Notes: generated by a model from the sequence alone, not told the origin. A stretch of DNA of 10,734 bases from Spirochaetales bacterium UBA4629 (GCA_002406055.1 DHMZ01000049.1:944-11677), one strand, 5' to 3'; shown: positions 1-7,178, numbered from the stretch's first letter. Made by a program: numbers and translations.

Positions 1-471
1 AACTATGAAGTCGTTAATAATGTAGTTCGTGGCTCTTTAGCAACTGAGATGACAGAAGATAACGCTTTAATTGTTGTTGAAGTAAAATATTTAGACCTAG
101 AAGGAAATACAGGGACATTCAGAAAAGATATATCACTCTCTAAGGCTAAAAGTGGAGAAGATGGAGAAAACGGAGCTGACGGCTACTCTTTTACCTTACG
201 CATTATTTCCTCAAACGGAAACGCATTTAGAGTTAGCGATAACGTAGACACAACTCTTTCTGTCCAAGTATTACGTAACGGCGAAGATATAACAGACACA
301 ATGGAAGATTCACGCTTCAAGTGGATTAGAAAAACAGATGATGAGATTGAAGATGAAAAATGGAATACAAGTTCTAAGGCTCTCTTCTATCACAAGAGTG
401 TTGAAATAACCAAAGAGGACTGTATTGGTCGCACTGTATTTGAGTGCGAAGTTGAATTAGGTGGTCTATAA
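1..471 (+). CDS. Phage tail-type structural protein, C-terminal part
   Basis: The frame is open from the first base, so this is the 3' part of a longer gene (156 residues visible). Before the first internal ATG at 49 it already reads NYEVVNNVVRGSLATE in the same style. A short collagen-like Gly run (SGEDGENGADG) is followed by a beta-rich stretch, with LSVQVLRNGEDITD, FKWIRK and a closing VFECEVELGG. That pattern matches the Ig-like modules of minor structural or tail-fibre proteins in siphophages of gut bacteria. Such proteins sit at the phage tail tip or fibre. A ribosome binding site and a second phage-type start follow 32 bp downstream, as in a phage structural operon. I recognise the architecture, not a specific named family. 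It could belong to a prophage remnant rather than an active phage. Confidence 0.6.
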   Translation, partial: NYEVVNNVVRGSLATEMTEDNALIVVEVKYLDLEGNTGTFRKDISLSKAKSGEDGENGADGYSFTLRIISSNGNAFRVSDNVDTTLSVQVLRNGEDITDTMEDSRFKWIRKTDDEIEDEKWNTSSKALFYHKSVEITKEDCIGRTVFECEVELGGL

Positions 472-503
472 AATCCCATAAGGGGAAAGGAGATATATAG
501 AGA

Positions 504-755
504 ATGGCAAAAACAAGTGCAAGTTTTACCTTGATGGATTACACAGATGGTATATCCGCTCATTTTGGCATTACAAGAACTCATATTGAAAATAAGTACA
601 TATTTTTTTACTTCTCATGGAGCCAAAGCAGTAATTGGAACTACAAAAACCCCATCTTCTCTTTGATAAGTTGCACTAGACATTCCACACAAAACACAAA
701 GTATTTTCGGTATCTTGCCATCTTCTTTCTCAATGCTCTTTTTTATCTTCAATAG
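504..755 (+). pseudogene. Truncated phage tail-type gene, 5' end only
   Basis: A ribosome binding site (AAAGGAG, 486-492) precedes the ATG at 504. The first 18 codons, MAKTSASFTLMDYTDGIS, are a familiar start of phage tail or fibre-associated proteins that normally run for hundreds of residues. After about position 557 the resemblance stops. The frame runs on to a stop at 753-755, but most of that stretch is antisense to the ATPase gene and reads as low-quality Phe/Ser/Asn-rich sequence. I infer that the phage gene was cut near 557 and that the rest of the frame is accidental. The preceding phage gene is 32 bp upstream in the same direction, so the pair looks like the broken end of a structural operon. 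Confidence 0.5.
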
Positions 756-1889
756 ATGCTCTGCTGCTTCGTCTATTTGATTTGCACCTAGTTTAATCTC
801 AAAGCCACACCACTCGCCATCAGGCAGTGCTATTATTGCGTCAATTTCATTGTTTAAATAATCTTGATAATGGTATAGTTCTGCACCAAATGAATTAGCA
901 TAAATTCTTAAATCTCTTTCACAAAGGGCTTCAAATAAGAATCCAAGAGTGGTTAAGTCATTTAATAACATTTCTGGTGTAGCTTTTAGTAAAGCACAGG
1001 CAAGAGAAGGGTCAGCTAGATGTCGCTTCTCTGCTTGCTTAACTCTAACAGAAGATCTAATTCCACTAGAGTATGGCTTCTGGTTTTCAATAAGGAAAAG
1101 TCTATTTAAGACATCTAAATAGCTTGATACAGTTTCTACAACGATATCCTCATTATCTATTTCTTTGATATCGTCTTTTAAACGTTTATTTGTTGCTGTT
1201 GTAGATTCATTTCTTGCAAGAGAGCGTAATAGCAGTTCCATTTTACGTTTGTCCCTCTTAATTCCATCAATCCTTTCAATATCATCAGAGAGAATTGCTT
1301 CTAAATACTGTAGTGGAAGTAGTCTTGCTGATTCTATTGATACTTCTTGATTGTTTGGCCATCCACCTCGAATTATGTAGTCAATTAAGTCTTTTAAGTT
1401 GACTTTGCCAGTAAACCTCATCGGACATCTTCCGTTGCATAATTCTTTAAGTGAAATCACTCCATTAGAGTGTCCAGTTTCATATAAAGACATTGGACGC
1501 ATTCGAATCCTTGCAATGCGACCAGCACCACTATGAAAAATACCTTTATGGTTCGGAGTAGCAGAGCTTGTTAATATAAATTGCCCTTTCTCTTTTGTTT
1601 TATCAACTTCGAAACGTATAGCATCCCATATTTGGGGAACTTCTTGCCATTCGTCTATAAGTCTAGGGTGTCTTTCTTCGAGAATAAGGGATGGATCAAG
1701 TAGTGCAAGCCTTCTGTTCTGGAAATTTCCCGATGGATCCGCAATGTAGATTTCGCTATTACTATGAAATGCAGAAGACCATGTTTTTCCACACCATTTA
1801 GGTCCCTCTATACAAAGAGCACCAAATGCAGAAAGGTATTCATCAATTTGAGAATTAATTATTCTTGGCTTGTAAAGATTTTTGTCCAT
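615..1889 (-). CDS. AAA-type ATPase with DUF4143 C-terminal domain
   Basis: Full-length (424 residues) member of the AAA_14/DUF4143 group of P-loop ATPases. Walker A is GPKWCGKT (residues 29-36), Walker B ends in RLIDE (76-80), FILTSSA (104-110) fits sensor 1, and GAGRIARIRMRPMSL (121-135) is the conserved Arg-rich segment after it. The C-terminal region contains EID (348-350) and FEIKLG (363-368), an arrangement like the D...ExK core of PD-(D/E)xK nuclease folds. The N-terminus YKPRIINSQIDEYL and the ending VFVVPITALAP are where the family usually starts and ends. No Shine-Dalgarno is visible before the ATG. The cellular role of the family is unresolved; members are often scattered accessory genes in anaerobes, which fits its place against a broken phage gene. 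Function beyond ATP hydrolysis is unknown. Confidence 0.88.
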   Translation of the reverse strand: MDKNLYKPRIINSQIDEYLSAFGALCIEGPKWCGKTWSSAFHSNSEIYIADPSGNFQNRRLALLDPSLILEERHPRLIDEWQEVPQIWDAIRFEVDKTKEKGQFILTSSATPNHKGIFHSGAGRIARIRMRPMSLYETGHSNGVISLKELCNGRCPMRFTGKVNLKDLIDYIIRGGWPNNQEVSIESARLLPLQYLEAILSDDIERIDGIKRDKRKMELLLRSLARNESTTATNKRLKDDIKEIDNEDIVVETVSSYLDVLNRLFLIENQKPYSSGIRSSVRVKQAEKRHLADPSLACALLKATPEMLLNDLTTLGFLFEALCERDLRIYANSFGAELYHYQDYLNNEIDAIIALPDGEWCGFEIKLGANQIDEAAEHLLKIKKSIEKEDGKIPKILCVLCGMSSATYQREDGVFVVPITALAP

Positions 1890-2151
1890 TATAAAGGCTA
1901 CTTATATACCAAGAGTTGGTCTAATTCGAGTGATTTGTCAATTTTAATTAGAGAGATTTGGCATTTTGGGTTCGAGAGATTCAGTACTTTATAGTAGCCA
2001 ATTGTACTTTTAAGAGTAGATTGTATATAACTGATTTTTTTAAGAATGTATATTTGAGTTTTGGGCTAGAGGTATATGCTAAAATGGTACTTTATGGGAT
2101 AAGTCATAGTGAAGCGAACAATAAAGCACGCTTCACCTTTGATTCTTATAA
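1890..2151. other. Intergenic region between ATPase and lactate dehydrogenase
   Basis: No convincing gene is present. It lies upstream of the ATPase (minus) and downstream of the lactate dehydrogenase (minus). The words TTTTGGG and GTACTTTAT both occur twice in the same order (1964 and 1984; 2059 and 2087), which could be a decayed duplication of about 100 bp. The right end holds the hairpin annotated separately. Small plus-strand open frames here show no ribosome binding site and no recognisable protein. Confidence 0.5.
2109..2136 (-). terminator. Hairpin downstream of lactate dehydrogenase
   Basis: GTGAAGCG (2109-2116) pairs perfectly with CGCTTCAC (2129-2136) across a 12-nt loop, 15 bp past the end of the lactate dehydrogenase coding region. 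Read on the minus strand it is followed by TATGACTTATCC, which lacks a real U-run. It may be a weak terminator or a 3'-stabilising hairpin. Confidence 0.45.
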
Positions 2152-3108
2152 TTAGTTGTCGTTTTTAGTAATCTTTATAAAGGCATCTTTAACAATAGAT
2201 GCACTTTCTCTTAGTTTTTCCTCTTCTTCCTTTTTTAGTGACATAGGAAGAAGGCTTACAACACCATTTCTGCCAATTATTCTTGGTAAGCCCAAAGATA
2301 CGTTATCTAAGTCAAAAGCGCCGCTTGTATTAGAAGAAACAGTTAAGACACTGTTTTCGTTTGAAAAGATAGCCTTTGTAATTCTAACAAGAGCTGTTCC
2401 AATTCCATAATAGGTTGCCTTTTTGCTTTTTATAATCTTGGCTGCGCTTGTTCTAACTTCGGTTTCAATTCTTTTTCGCTCTTCTTTTTTACATGGTTCT
2501 TTACTATTTTTCTCAAGCTCTTCGATTGACGTTGTTGCTATATGCGCTTGTGACCAAGGAACAAATTCGCTTTCTCCATGTTCCCCAATTACATATGCAT
2601 GAACATTTCTTGGGTCAACAGAGTAGGAAGCACCAAGTAAGTATCTTAACCTTGCTGTATCGAGAGTTGTTCCTGATCCAATTACTTTCTCAGGAGGAAA
2701 ATTGGAGAGCTTTTGTACTATCATTGTCATAATATCTACTGGATTAGTTGCAATTAAGAAGATTCCATTAAAGCCACTTTCCACCACAGGCTTAATAATT
2801 GATTTAAAAACATCGTAGTTACGAGAAAGCAAATCCAATCTGCTTTCGCCTTCTTTTTGGTTTACGCCTGCAGCGATAACAATTAGGTCTGCATCTTTCG
2901 CATCACTGTAATCTCCAGTGTGAATATAAATGCTTGAAGGAGCAAATGCTAAAGAATGGTTTAGATCCATTGCTTCTCCCTCAGCCTTTTCCTTTACCAC
3001 ATCGACAAGAACGAGTTCATCAACAATTTGCTCAAATAGGAGTGCATATGCATAGCTCATGCCTACCATTCCACATCCGATTAGCATTACTTTTTTGTTA
3101 TCTTCCAT
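2152..3108 (-). CDS. ldh: L-lactate dehydrogenase
   Basis: Cytoplasmic NAD-dependent enzyme that interconverts pyruvate and L-lactate and regenerates NAD+ in fermentation. The 318 residues match the usual length. Visible features: the Rossmann NAD loop GCGMVGMSYA (11-20); D36 at the end of beta strand 2 for the NAD ribose; the substrate-specificity loop GVNQKEGESRLDLL with Q84, which favours lactate over malate dehydrogenase, and R90; TNPVD (121-125); LDTARLR with D150 and R153; and the catalytic histidine in GEHGES (H177). I chose the ATG at 3106-3108 because AGGAG lies 7 nt upstream. A longer frame begins with TTG at 3144 and has no such site. It is divergent from the TetR gene, so the shared upstream palindrome could affect it. 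No allosteric fructose-bisphosphate prediction is made. Confidence 0.93.
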   Translation of the reverse strand: MEDNKKVMLIGCGMVGMSYAYALLFEQIVDELVLVDVVKEKAEGEAMDLNHSLAFAPSSIYIHTGDYSDAKDADLIVIAAGVNQKEGESRLDLLSRNYDVFKSIIKPVVESGFNGIFLIATNPVDIMTMIVQKLSNFPPEKVIGSGTTLDTARLRYLLGASYSVDPRNVHAYVIGEHGESEFVPWSQAHIATTSIEELEKNSKEPCKKEERKRIETEVRTSAAKIIKSKKATYYGIGTALVRITKAIFSNENSVLTVSSNTSGAFDLDNVSLGLPRIIGRNGVVSLLPMSLKKEEEEKLRESASIVKDAFIKITKNDN

Positions 3109-3162
3109 ATTTCGTCTCCTATACAAAAAATAATCATGGATCAAGTTTTGGACAAAGTTTTA

Positions 3163-3191
3163 TTGACAATGATAAACAGTTTATATAATAT
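3163..3191 (+). promoter_or_regulatory. Promoter of the TetR-family gene
   Basis: A perfect sigma-70 -35 box TTGACA (3163-3168) is separated by 17 bp from TAATAT (3186-3191). Transcription would start near 3198, inside the adjoining palindrome, leaving a leader of roughly 36 nt. The spacer contains the small palindrome TAAACAGTTTA (3173-3183). Confidence 0.7.
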
Positions 3192-3209
3192 GCACATCAT
3201 GATGTGCAT
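3190..3209. promoter_or_regulatory. 20-bp perfect palindromic operator, probably for the TetR regulator
   Basis: ATGCACATCATGATGTGCAT equals its own reverse complement over all 20 bases. It overlaps the -10 box and the expected start of the TetR-gene promoter, the classical place for autorepression, and lies about 80 bp upstream of the divergent lactate dehydrogenase start. TetR-family dimers typically bind palindromes of this size. Assignment to this regulator is by position only. Confidence 0.7.
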
Positions 3210-3233
3210 CGTATGATGTATTTTGGAAGTATT

Positions 3234-3845
3234 ATGGCACCTGTTAACAAATATTCAAAAGAAGAAATAGTAGATGTGGCATATAAAATAGTGGAAAAGG
3301 AGGGCTATAGAGCATTAACAGCAAAGAGAATAGCGACTCGTCTTAATACCTCTACTAGGCCCATTTTTACAGCCTTTAAAACAATGGGTGAACTTAAGAA
3401 GCTAGTGCGAGTAAAGGTTAAAGAAAGCTATGATAGCTATATTAACAGGGGATTGTTATTTAAAATTCCATTTTTGGGGGTAGGTAAAGCATATATTCTT
3501 TTTGCTAGGGAAAAACCTGAGCTATATCGTTTATTATTTCTTTCAGAGAAGAGTGCAGAGTACAATGCTGTTGAAAATACTGAAGGGCTTGTCTCTAAAT
3601 CTTTAATGAATATATATAACTTATCTGAAAAAGAAGCTTCTTTTTATTTTAGGTCGCTATGGCTTGTCGTTCATAGTATTGCAACCTTAATAGTTTCTTC
3701 TTCATGTCCATATGAAGAGAAAGATATCGATTTGATTCTAACTCAGTTTAGTTTAAGTACTCTCAAAGCAATCAAGGAAGTTCCATCATTTATCGATGGG
3801 GATTTTAATAAAGATGAGATTTTTACTTTGTTAGTAAAAAAATAG
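3234..3845 (+). CDS. TetR/AcrR-family transcriptional regulator
   Basis: One-component repressor of 203 residues, the usual TetR length. The N-terminal DNA-binding domain is clear: KYSKEEIVDVAYKIVEKEGY (6-25), then ALTAKRIATRL (27-37), then a recognition region NTSTRPIFTAFKTMGELKKLV (38-58) with the usual position of the conserved aromatic before the last helix. The ligand-binding half contains AYILFAREKPELYRLLFL (86-103), which resembles the WHG-type C-terminal domain of many TetR proteins. I chose the ATG at 3234 because GGAAG lies just upstream. The in-frame GTG at 3204 falls inside the palindrome, and the ATGs at 3213 and 3216 have no ribosome binding site. The next gene starts 19 nt after the stop, so they are probably co-transcribed. 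The effector is not predictable. Confidence 0.88.
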   Translation: MAPVNKYSKEEIVDVAYKIVEKEGYRALTAKRIATRLNTSTRPIFTAFKTMGELKKLVRVKVKESYDSYINRGLLFKIPFLGVGKAYILFAREKPELYRLLFLSEKSAEYNAVENTEGLVSKSLMNIYNLSEKEASFYFRSLWLVVHSIATLIVSSSCPYEEKDIDLILTQFSLSTLKAIKEVPSFIDGDFNKDEIFTLLVKK

Positions 3846-3864
3846 AAATTAAGTGGGGATAAAA

Positions 3865-4395
3865 ATGAAAAACAGTTCGTTAGAAACATTACTTGCGCTT
3901 TCCAAATTAGGAAGAATTTTAAGTAAAATTGCGTTCATCTGTTCAATAGTAGGGCTTTCTTTAGCATCTATTGGTCTAATTAGTTTTGCTCTTGGCTTTG
4001 ATGGAGTAAAACTTGGTGGAGTTACAATAAAAGGGCTAATTGAAGAGAATGCCAATATGAGCATGACAGCTATATATGCATCCACTATAGGCGTAATTAT
4101 CTTCTGTATTGGAGAAATTGTACTTGCTTACTATGCAGTAAAGTTCTTTGAATTATGCTTAAAAGAAAAGACACCTTTTTCTTTTAGAGTTTCTGAAGAC
4201 ATGAAGAGATTGGGAATACTAATAATTGTTATTCCTTTTGCTTCGTTACTCTTAAGTGCAATCTTCTATGGTATTATGAGTGCAGTAACAGGTGAAAAGG
4301 CAGACTTTAACCCAAGTATTGAAGGTTCAATTACTCTTGGCATTATGTTTATAATCACGTCAATTATTTGCAAATGCGGAGCCGAAAGAAGCTAG
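3865..4395 (+). CDS. Four-helix integral membrane protein, DUF2975-like
   Basis: A small membrane protein of 176 residues with four hydrophobic segments, at about 20-42, 67-94, 114-139 and 153-171. Between the second and third segments is AYYAVKFFELCLKEKTPFSFRVSEDMKRLGILIIVIPFA. This resembles the conserved G/T-PF...L+xLG cytosolic loop of DUF2975-type membrane proteins. The annotation to that family is by eye and moderate. I prefer the ATG at 3865, with GGGGAT upstream, over the in-frame GTG at 3853, which would use up that ribosome binding site. It lies 19 nt after the TetR gene and probably forms a two-gene unit with it, so it is the most likely regulated target. No enzymatic residues are visible and the function is unknown. 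Confidence 0.75.
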   Translation: MKNSSLETLLALSKLGRILSKIAFICSIVGLSLASIGLISFALGFDGVKLGGVTIKGLIEENANMSMTAIYASTIGVIIFCIGEIVLAYYAVKFFELCLKEKTPFSFRVSEDMKRLGILIIVIPFASLLLSAIFYGIMSAVTGEKADFNPSIEGSITLGIMFIITSIICKCGAERS

Positions 4396-4414
4396 AAAAG
4401 TATCTTGATAAATC

Positions 4415-5599
4415 CTATTGCGACTTACTTTGCCAGTTTCTGTTATCAACATCGGGAGAATAGATATTCACTAAATAACAGGAGAAGAAACCTATAGAGG
4501 AGTTCTTTAAGGCATTAAGTTCTTCTTCGCTTAATGGATTAATCTTCCCTTCGAAGTATTCTCTATTAAGTTTTACAGCAATTGAAGTAAGCATAGTCCT
4601 TTCTTCTTCAGATAAAGAATCGCTGAAATCTCGTTCTATTTTGTTTTTTGTGCAGGTATCAAATAAGAGTTTTGCTTCGTTTTTAAGTTGTTCTGATGAG
4701 ATTGATTTTGTTTTATATGTAAGTTTGTTGTCATCGATAGTTAGAATTCCATATTGCAAAGGTGTAACAGATAGGGAAGAAACAGCTATATCTGTAATGC
4801 CATCTTCTTCTTTTATTGTTTGAACATGGAGATGACCCGAAAGATTTAGGTGAACATCATATTCCTTGAATAAATCTATTAGTTTTTGAGCATTATCTAG
4901 CTGATAGCCCCAAGTAAAGAGTGAGTTATGAACAAAAAGGTTTTGGTGGGTGAGTGAGATAACTCTTATATTCTTTTCTTTAGCTTCCTTTAAAACTGTT
5001 TCAATCCAATTTAAAGTAGTCCCTCTTATTATTCCCTTCATGCCGGTATTACTATCGATAGCAAGAAGCCATAACTTTTCATTTACACTGTAGACATAAG
5101 AATTAGACCAATCATCATGATATAGAGCATCGCCATAGCCGTAGTCATACCAAAGATCTTCAAATTCTTGGCTTGATAATGATTCTACTTCTTCGACTCC
5201 TACATCTGTATATCTATAGGCCTTTCTGTTGACATCATGGTTACCTGTTATAACTAGTACTTTGATTCCATTTTCTTTAAGAACACTTAGTTTTTCTCTC
5301 AGTTCTTCGTTACTTTTTTTCTCTCCATTAAGAGTTAAATCGCCAGTTAAAACTACAACATCTGGTTTCATTTTTAACATATCTGAAACAAAAACAGATG
5401 TTATATCTGAAGAGTGTAGTATATCTTTTCCGTCGCCAAATTCTGTTACTTCCCATAAAAAATCATCGTCTTCGATAAGGGAATGCGACATATAGTGGAG
5501 GTCGCTTGCATGTACTATCTTTATAGTGCCATCATTACAACTAGTTATAGATAACGTAATTATGATTAAAAAAATAAATAAAACGACTTTGTTTTTCAT
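4415..5599 (-). CDS. Lipoprotein metallophosphoesterase (calcineurin-like)
   Basis: A 394-residue exported phosphoesterase. The signal peptide ends in a lipobox, LSITSC, with lipidation expected at C21, so it should be anchored on the membrane outside the cytoplasm. The whole dinuclear-metal motif set is present: SDLH (D33, H35), LTGDLT (G86-D87), TGNHD (N120, H121, D122), LTHQN (H218) and SGHLH (H256, H258). These carry hydrolysis of phosphate mono- or diesters in the calcineurin-like superfamily; the substrate cannot be read from sequence. Residues from about 290 to 394 form a helical, acidic C-terminal extension with no motif I recognise. It is divergent from the sugar importer, so it may release a phosphate-free or phosphodiester-derived substrate for it (inference). 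No good ribosome binding site directly precedes the ATG; see the mini-ORF at 5606-5623. Confidence 0.9.
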   Translation of the reverse strand: MKNKVVLFIFLIIITLSITSCNDGTIKIVHASDLHYMSHSLIEDDDFLWEVTEFGDGKDILHSSDITSVFVSDMLKMKPDVVVLTGDLTLNGEKKSNEELREKLSVLKENGIKVLVITGNHDVNRKAYRYTDVGVEEVESLSSQEFEDLWYDYGYGDALYHDDWSNSYVYSVNEKLWLLAIDSNTGMKGIIRGTTLNWIETVLKEAKEKNIRVISLTHQNLFVHNSLFTWGYQLDNAQKLIDLFKEYDVHLNLSGHLHVQTIKEEDGITDIAVSSLSVTPLQYGILTIDDNKLTYKTKSISSEQLKNEAKLLFDTCTKNKIERDFSDSLSEEERTMLTSIAVKLNREYFEGKINPLSEEELNALKNSSIGFFSCYLVNIYSPDVDNRNWQSKSQ

Positions 5600-5605
5600 A
5601 CTTGA

Positions 5606-5623
5606 TTAGTTTGAGAATAGCAT
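5606..5623 (-). other. Five-codon leader mini-ORF before the phosphoesterase
   Basis: On the minus strand, ATG CTA TTC TCA AAC TAA ends 6 nt before the phosphoesterase ATG, in the same frame. The only AAGGA in the leader lies at 5627-5631, just upstream of this mini-ORF and not of the real start. Translation could begin here and reinitiate, or the match could be chance. Confidence 0.25.
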
Positions 5624-5668
5624 TTTTCCTTGTAGACGTATAACTTCACTCTTCAGATTTTTTATTCT

Positions 5669-5698
5669 TTTATATTACATAAAATAAAAATATGTAAA
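5669..5698 (-). promoter_or_regulatory. Candidate promoter of the phosphoesterase with overlapping inverted repeat
   Basis: On the minus strand TTTACA (5698-5693) is followed after 18 bp by TATAAA (5674-5669). An inverted repeat TTACATA (5675-5681) and TATGTAA (5691-5697), 9 bp apart, covers the spacer and the -35 box. The A/T-rich context makes chance -10 matches easy, so this is a candidate only. Confidence 0.45.
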
Positions 5699-5796
5699 GA
5701 CAAAACAAATAGGTTGTTTGTTTTTTTTATAAAAAAAGAAGTTTCCATAAATAAAATTTATTAAAATGTATTTTTTTTAATATTTTCTTCATTTTT

Positions 5797-5826
5797 TTTA
5801 CACATATCAAAAAAAGTATGTAAAAA
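5797..5826 (+). promoter_or_regulatory. Candidate promoter of the sugar importer with overlapping inverted repeat
   Basis: TTTACA (5797-5802) is followed after 18 bp by TAAAAA (5821-5826). The arm TTTACACATA (5797-5806) and the arm TATGTAAA (5817-5824) form an imperfect inverted repeat that spans both promoter boxes. The leader would be about 25 nt, leading to a strong GGAGG (5846-5850) placed 6 nt before the ATG. Confidence 0.5.
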
Positions 5827-5856
5827 TAGTCGATAGTAATTTTTTGGAGGAAAAAA

Positions 5857-7152
5857 ATGAAAAAAACGATTATCGCTTTAATGCTCGTTTTAGCTATTTT
5901 TGTTCCACTTTTTGCACAGGGAACAACAGAAGTCGAAGATAATAGTCCTATCGTACTTGAATTCTGGACACACGAAGATGCTGCTAGACAGGCTCTTGAA
6001 GAAAAGTATATTGCAGAATTCTGCGAGATGCATCCAAATGTAACAGTTAACGTAACAAAGCAGAGTGCTGAAAAGCTCAGAGAACTTGTTCAGACAGCTT
6101 TTGCTGCAGGTGAAGGCCCATCTTTCTTTAACCTTCCTATTGAAAATGAGTATCAGTATATTGAAGCTGGTCGTGTAGCTCCATGTGACTACAAGACACT
6201 TGGTTTCAAAGATGCTAAAGATCTTCTTTCTTATTATGAAGATGGCATGATTGATGCTGTTTACTATGATGGTGATGTTTATGGTCTTCCTCTAGAACTC
6301 ACAAACTGGTCTATCTTCATGAACAAGAAGGTATTTAGAGATGCAGGCTTAGACCCAGAAACAGATTACCCAAAGACATGGGAAGACATGGTTGAAGTAA
6401 GTAAGAAGATTATTATCAGAGATGGTGACATTATCACAAGACGTGGTTTCGATTTCAGATATTCTTATGAACTTACATACTTCGTTCCAATGGTTGAACA
6501 GCTTGGCGGCTCTCTCTCTGAAACAGAGGGTTGTGTAAACAAGGATGCTTGGGTTAAGGCTCTTACATTCATGCAGAATTGGGGACCATCTGGAGAGAAT
6601 CTTGGTTCTCCAACTCTCACAGCTGCTAGAAAGCTTTTCAATAAGGATAACAATGATATCGCTATGGCTAACACAGGTCTCTACCAGGAAGCTAGAATCC
6701 TTTCTGATAACCCTAACTTCTACAACAGTGGCGAGTGGATGGTAGCTCCATATCCAGTATTTAAAGATGCTGTTAAGGACGTTGCTGGTTGTTATTATGG
6801 CCATTTCTACATGGTTAACGCAGACAAGAGTGAAAGAGAGCAGAAGATGGCTTGGGAACTCATTAAGTACTTCCTCTTAACTGAAGGACATGCTGAAGAG
6901 TATCTAACACAGGTCGGACTTATCCAGCCTACAAAGAGCCTCATGAATGGTGAAACATATGCTAATATGCCATATTCTGAAGTATTCAAGAACGACTTTG
7001 CTCGCTCTCACATTGTATACTACAAGAAGGGTGCTTCTGAAATCCAGAGCCAGATTAACTCTGCTATCAAGCAGGTTATGCTCCAGGGTGTTACACCAAG
7101 CGATGCATATGATGCACTTCAGAAGAATGTTCTCGAAATTCTTGCTGACTAA
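5857..7152 (+). CDS. Sugar ABC transporter substrate-binding protein, family 1
   Basis: Extracytoplasmic solute-binding protein of a CUT1 carbohydrate importer (431 residues, typical length). The signal peptide has a KK start, a hydrophobic core (residues 5-19) and the exit FAQG; there is no lipobox cysteine, so cleavage by signal peptidase I is expected. The mature part opens with the family pattern VLEFWTHED, then FCEMHPNVTVNVT and an alpha/beta layout. The segment VYGLPLELTNWSIFMNKKVFRDAGLD and the following PKTWEDMVEVSKKI are hallmarks of family 1 binding proteins. GGSLSETEGCVN and NDIAMANTGLYQEARIL fit the second lobe. Codon use is more biased (AAG, CTC, ACA) than in the permease genes, suggesting high expression. 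A GC-rich hairpin separates it from the permeases. The bound sugar cannot be named. Confidence 0.92.
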   Translation: MKKTIIALMLVLAIFVPLFAQGTTEVEDNSPIVLEFWTHEDAARQALEEKYIAEFCEMHPNVTVNVTKQSAEKLRELVQTAFAAGEGPSFFNLPIENEYQYIEAGRVAPCDYKTLGFKDAKDLLSYYEDGMIDAVYYDGDVYGLPLELTNWSIFMNKKVFRDAGLDPETDYPKTWEDMVEVSKKIIIRDGDIITRRGFDFRYSYELTYFVPMVEQLGGSLSETEGCVNKDAWVKALTFMQNWGPSGENLGSPTLTAARKLFNKDNNDIAMANTGLYQEARILSDNPNFYNSGEWMVAPYPVFKDAVKDVAGCYYGHFYMVNADKSEREQKMAWELIKYFLLTEGHAEEYLTQVGLIQPTKSLMNGETYANMPYSEVFKNDFARSHIVYYKKGASEIQSQINSAIKQVMLQGVTPSDAYDALQKNVLEILAD

Positions 7153-7178
7153 TTCGTTATTTTAGAGTTTTATCTTTA

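Larger units (their letters stand above)
5600..5856. other. Divergent control region between phosphoesterase and sugar importer
   Basis: 257 bp, extremely A/T-rich with several T and A runs, no gene. It contains the two candidate divergent promoters and two TATGTAAA words (5691-5698 and 5817-5824), 126 bp apart on the same strand. That is about 12 helical turns, so proteins bound at both would face the same side. The A/T hairpin AAACAAA/TTTGTTT (5703-5723) lies between them. Confidence 0.5.

Noticed and set aside
3109..3144. N-terminal extension of lactate dehydrogenase from a TTG at 3144
   Set aside because: The extension would encode the region containing the AGGAG site of the ATG at 3108, and the family starts near that ATG.
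3134..3163. Tandem AAGTTTT words before the TetR promoter as a repeat element
   Set aside because: Two copies of a seven-base A/T-rich word are expected by chance here.
3204..3233. Earlier starts for the TetR gene (GTG 3204, ATG 3213, ATG 3216)
   Set aside because: They lie within or beside the operator palindrome and lack a ribosome binding site; GGAAG supports 3234.
5703..5723. AAACAAA/TTTGTTT inverted repeat followed by a T-run, as a terminator
   Set aside because: No transcript from either side needs termination in a divergent region, and the stem is A/T only.
6349..6804. A 151-codon antisense frame inside the binding-protein gene, plus other antisense frames
   Set aside because: They have no recognisable protein sequence and no ribosome binding site, and they lie wholly inside a well-supported gene.
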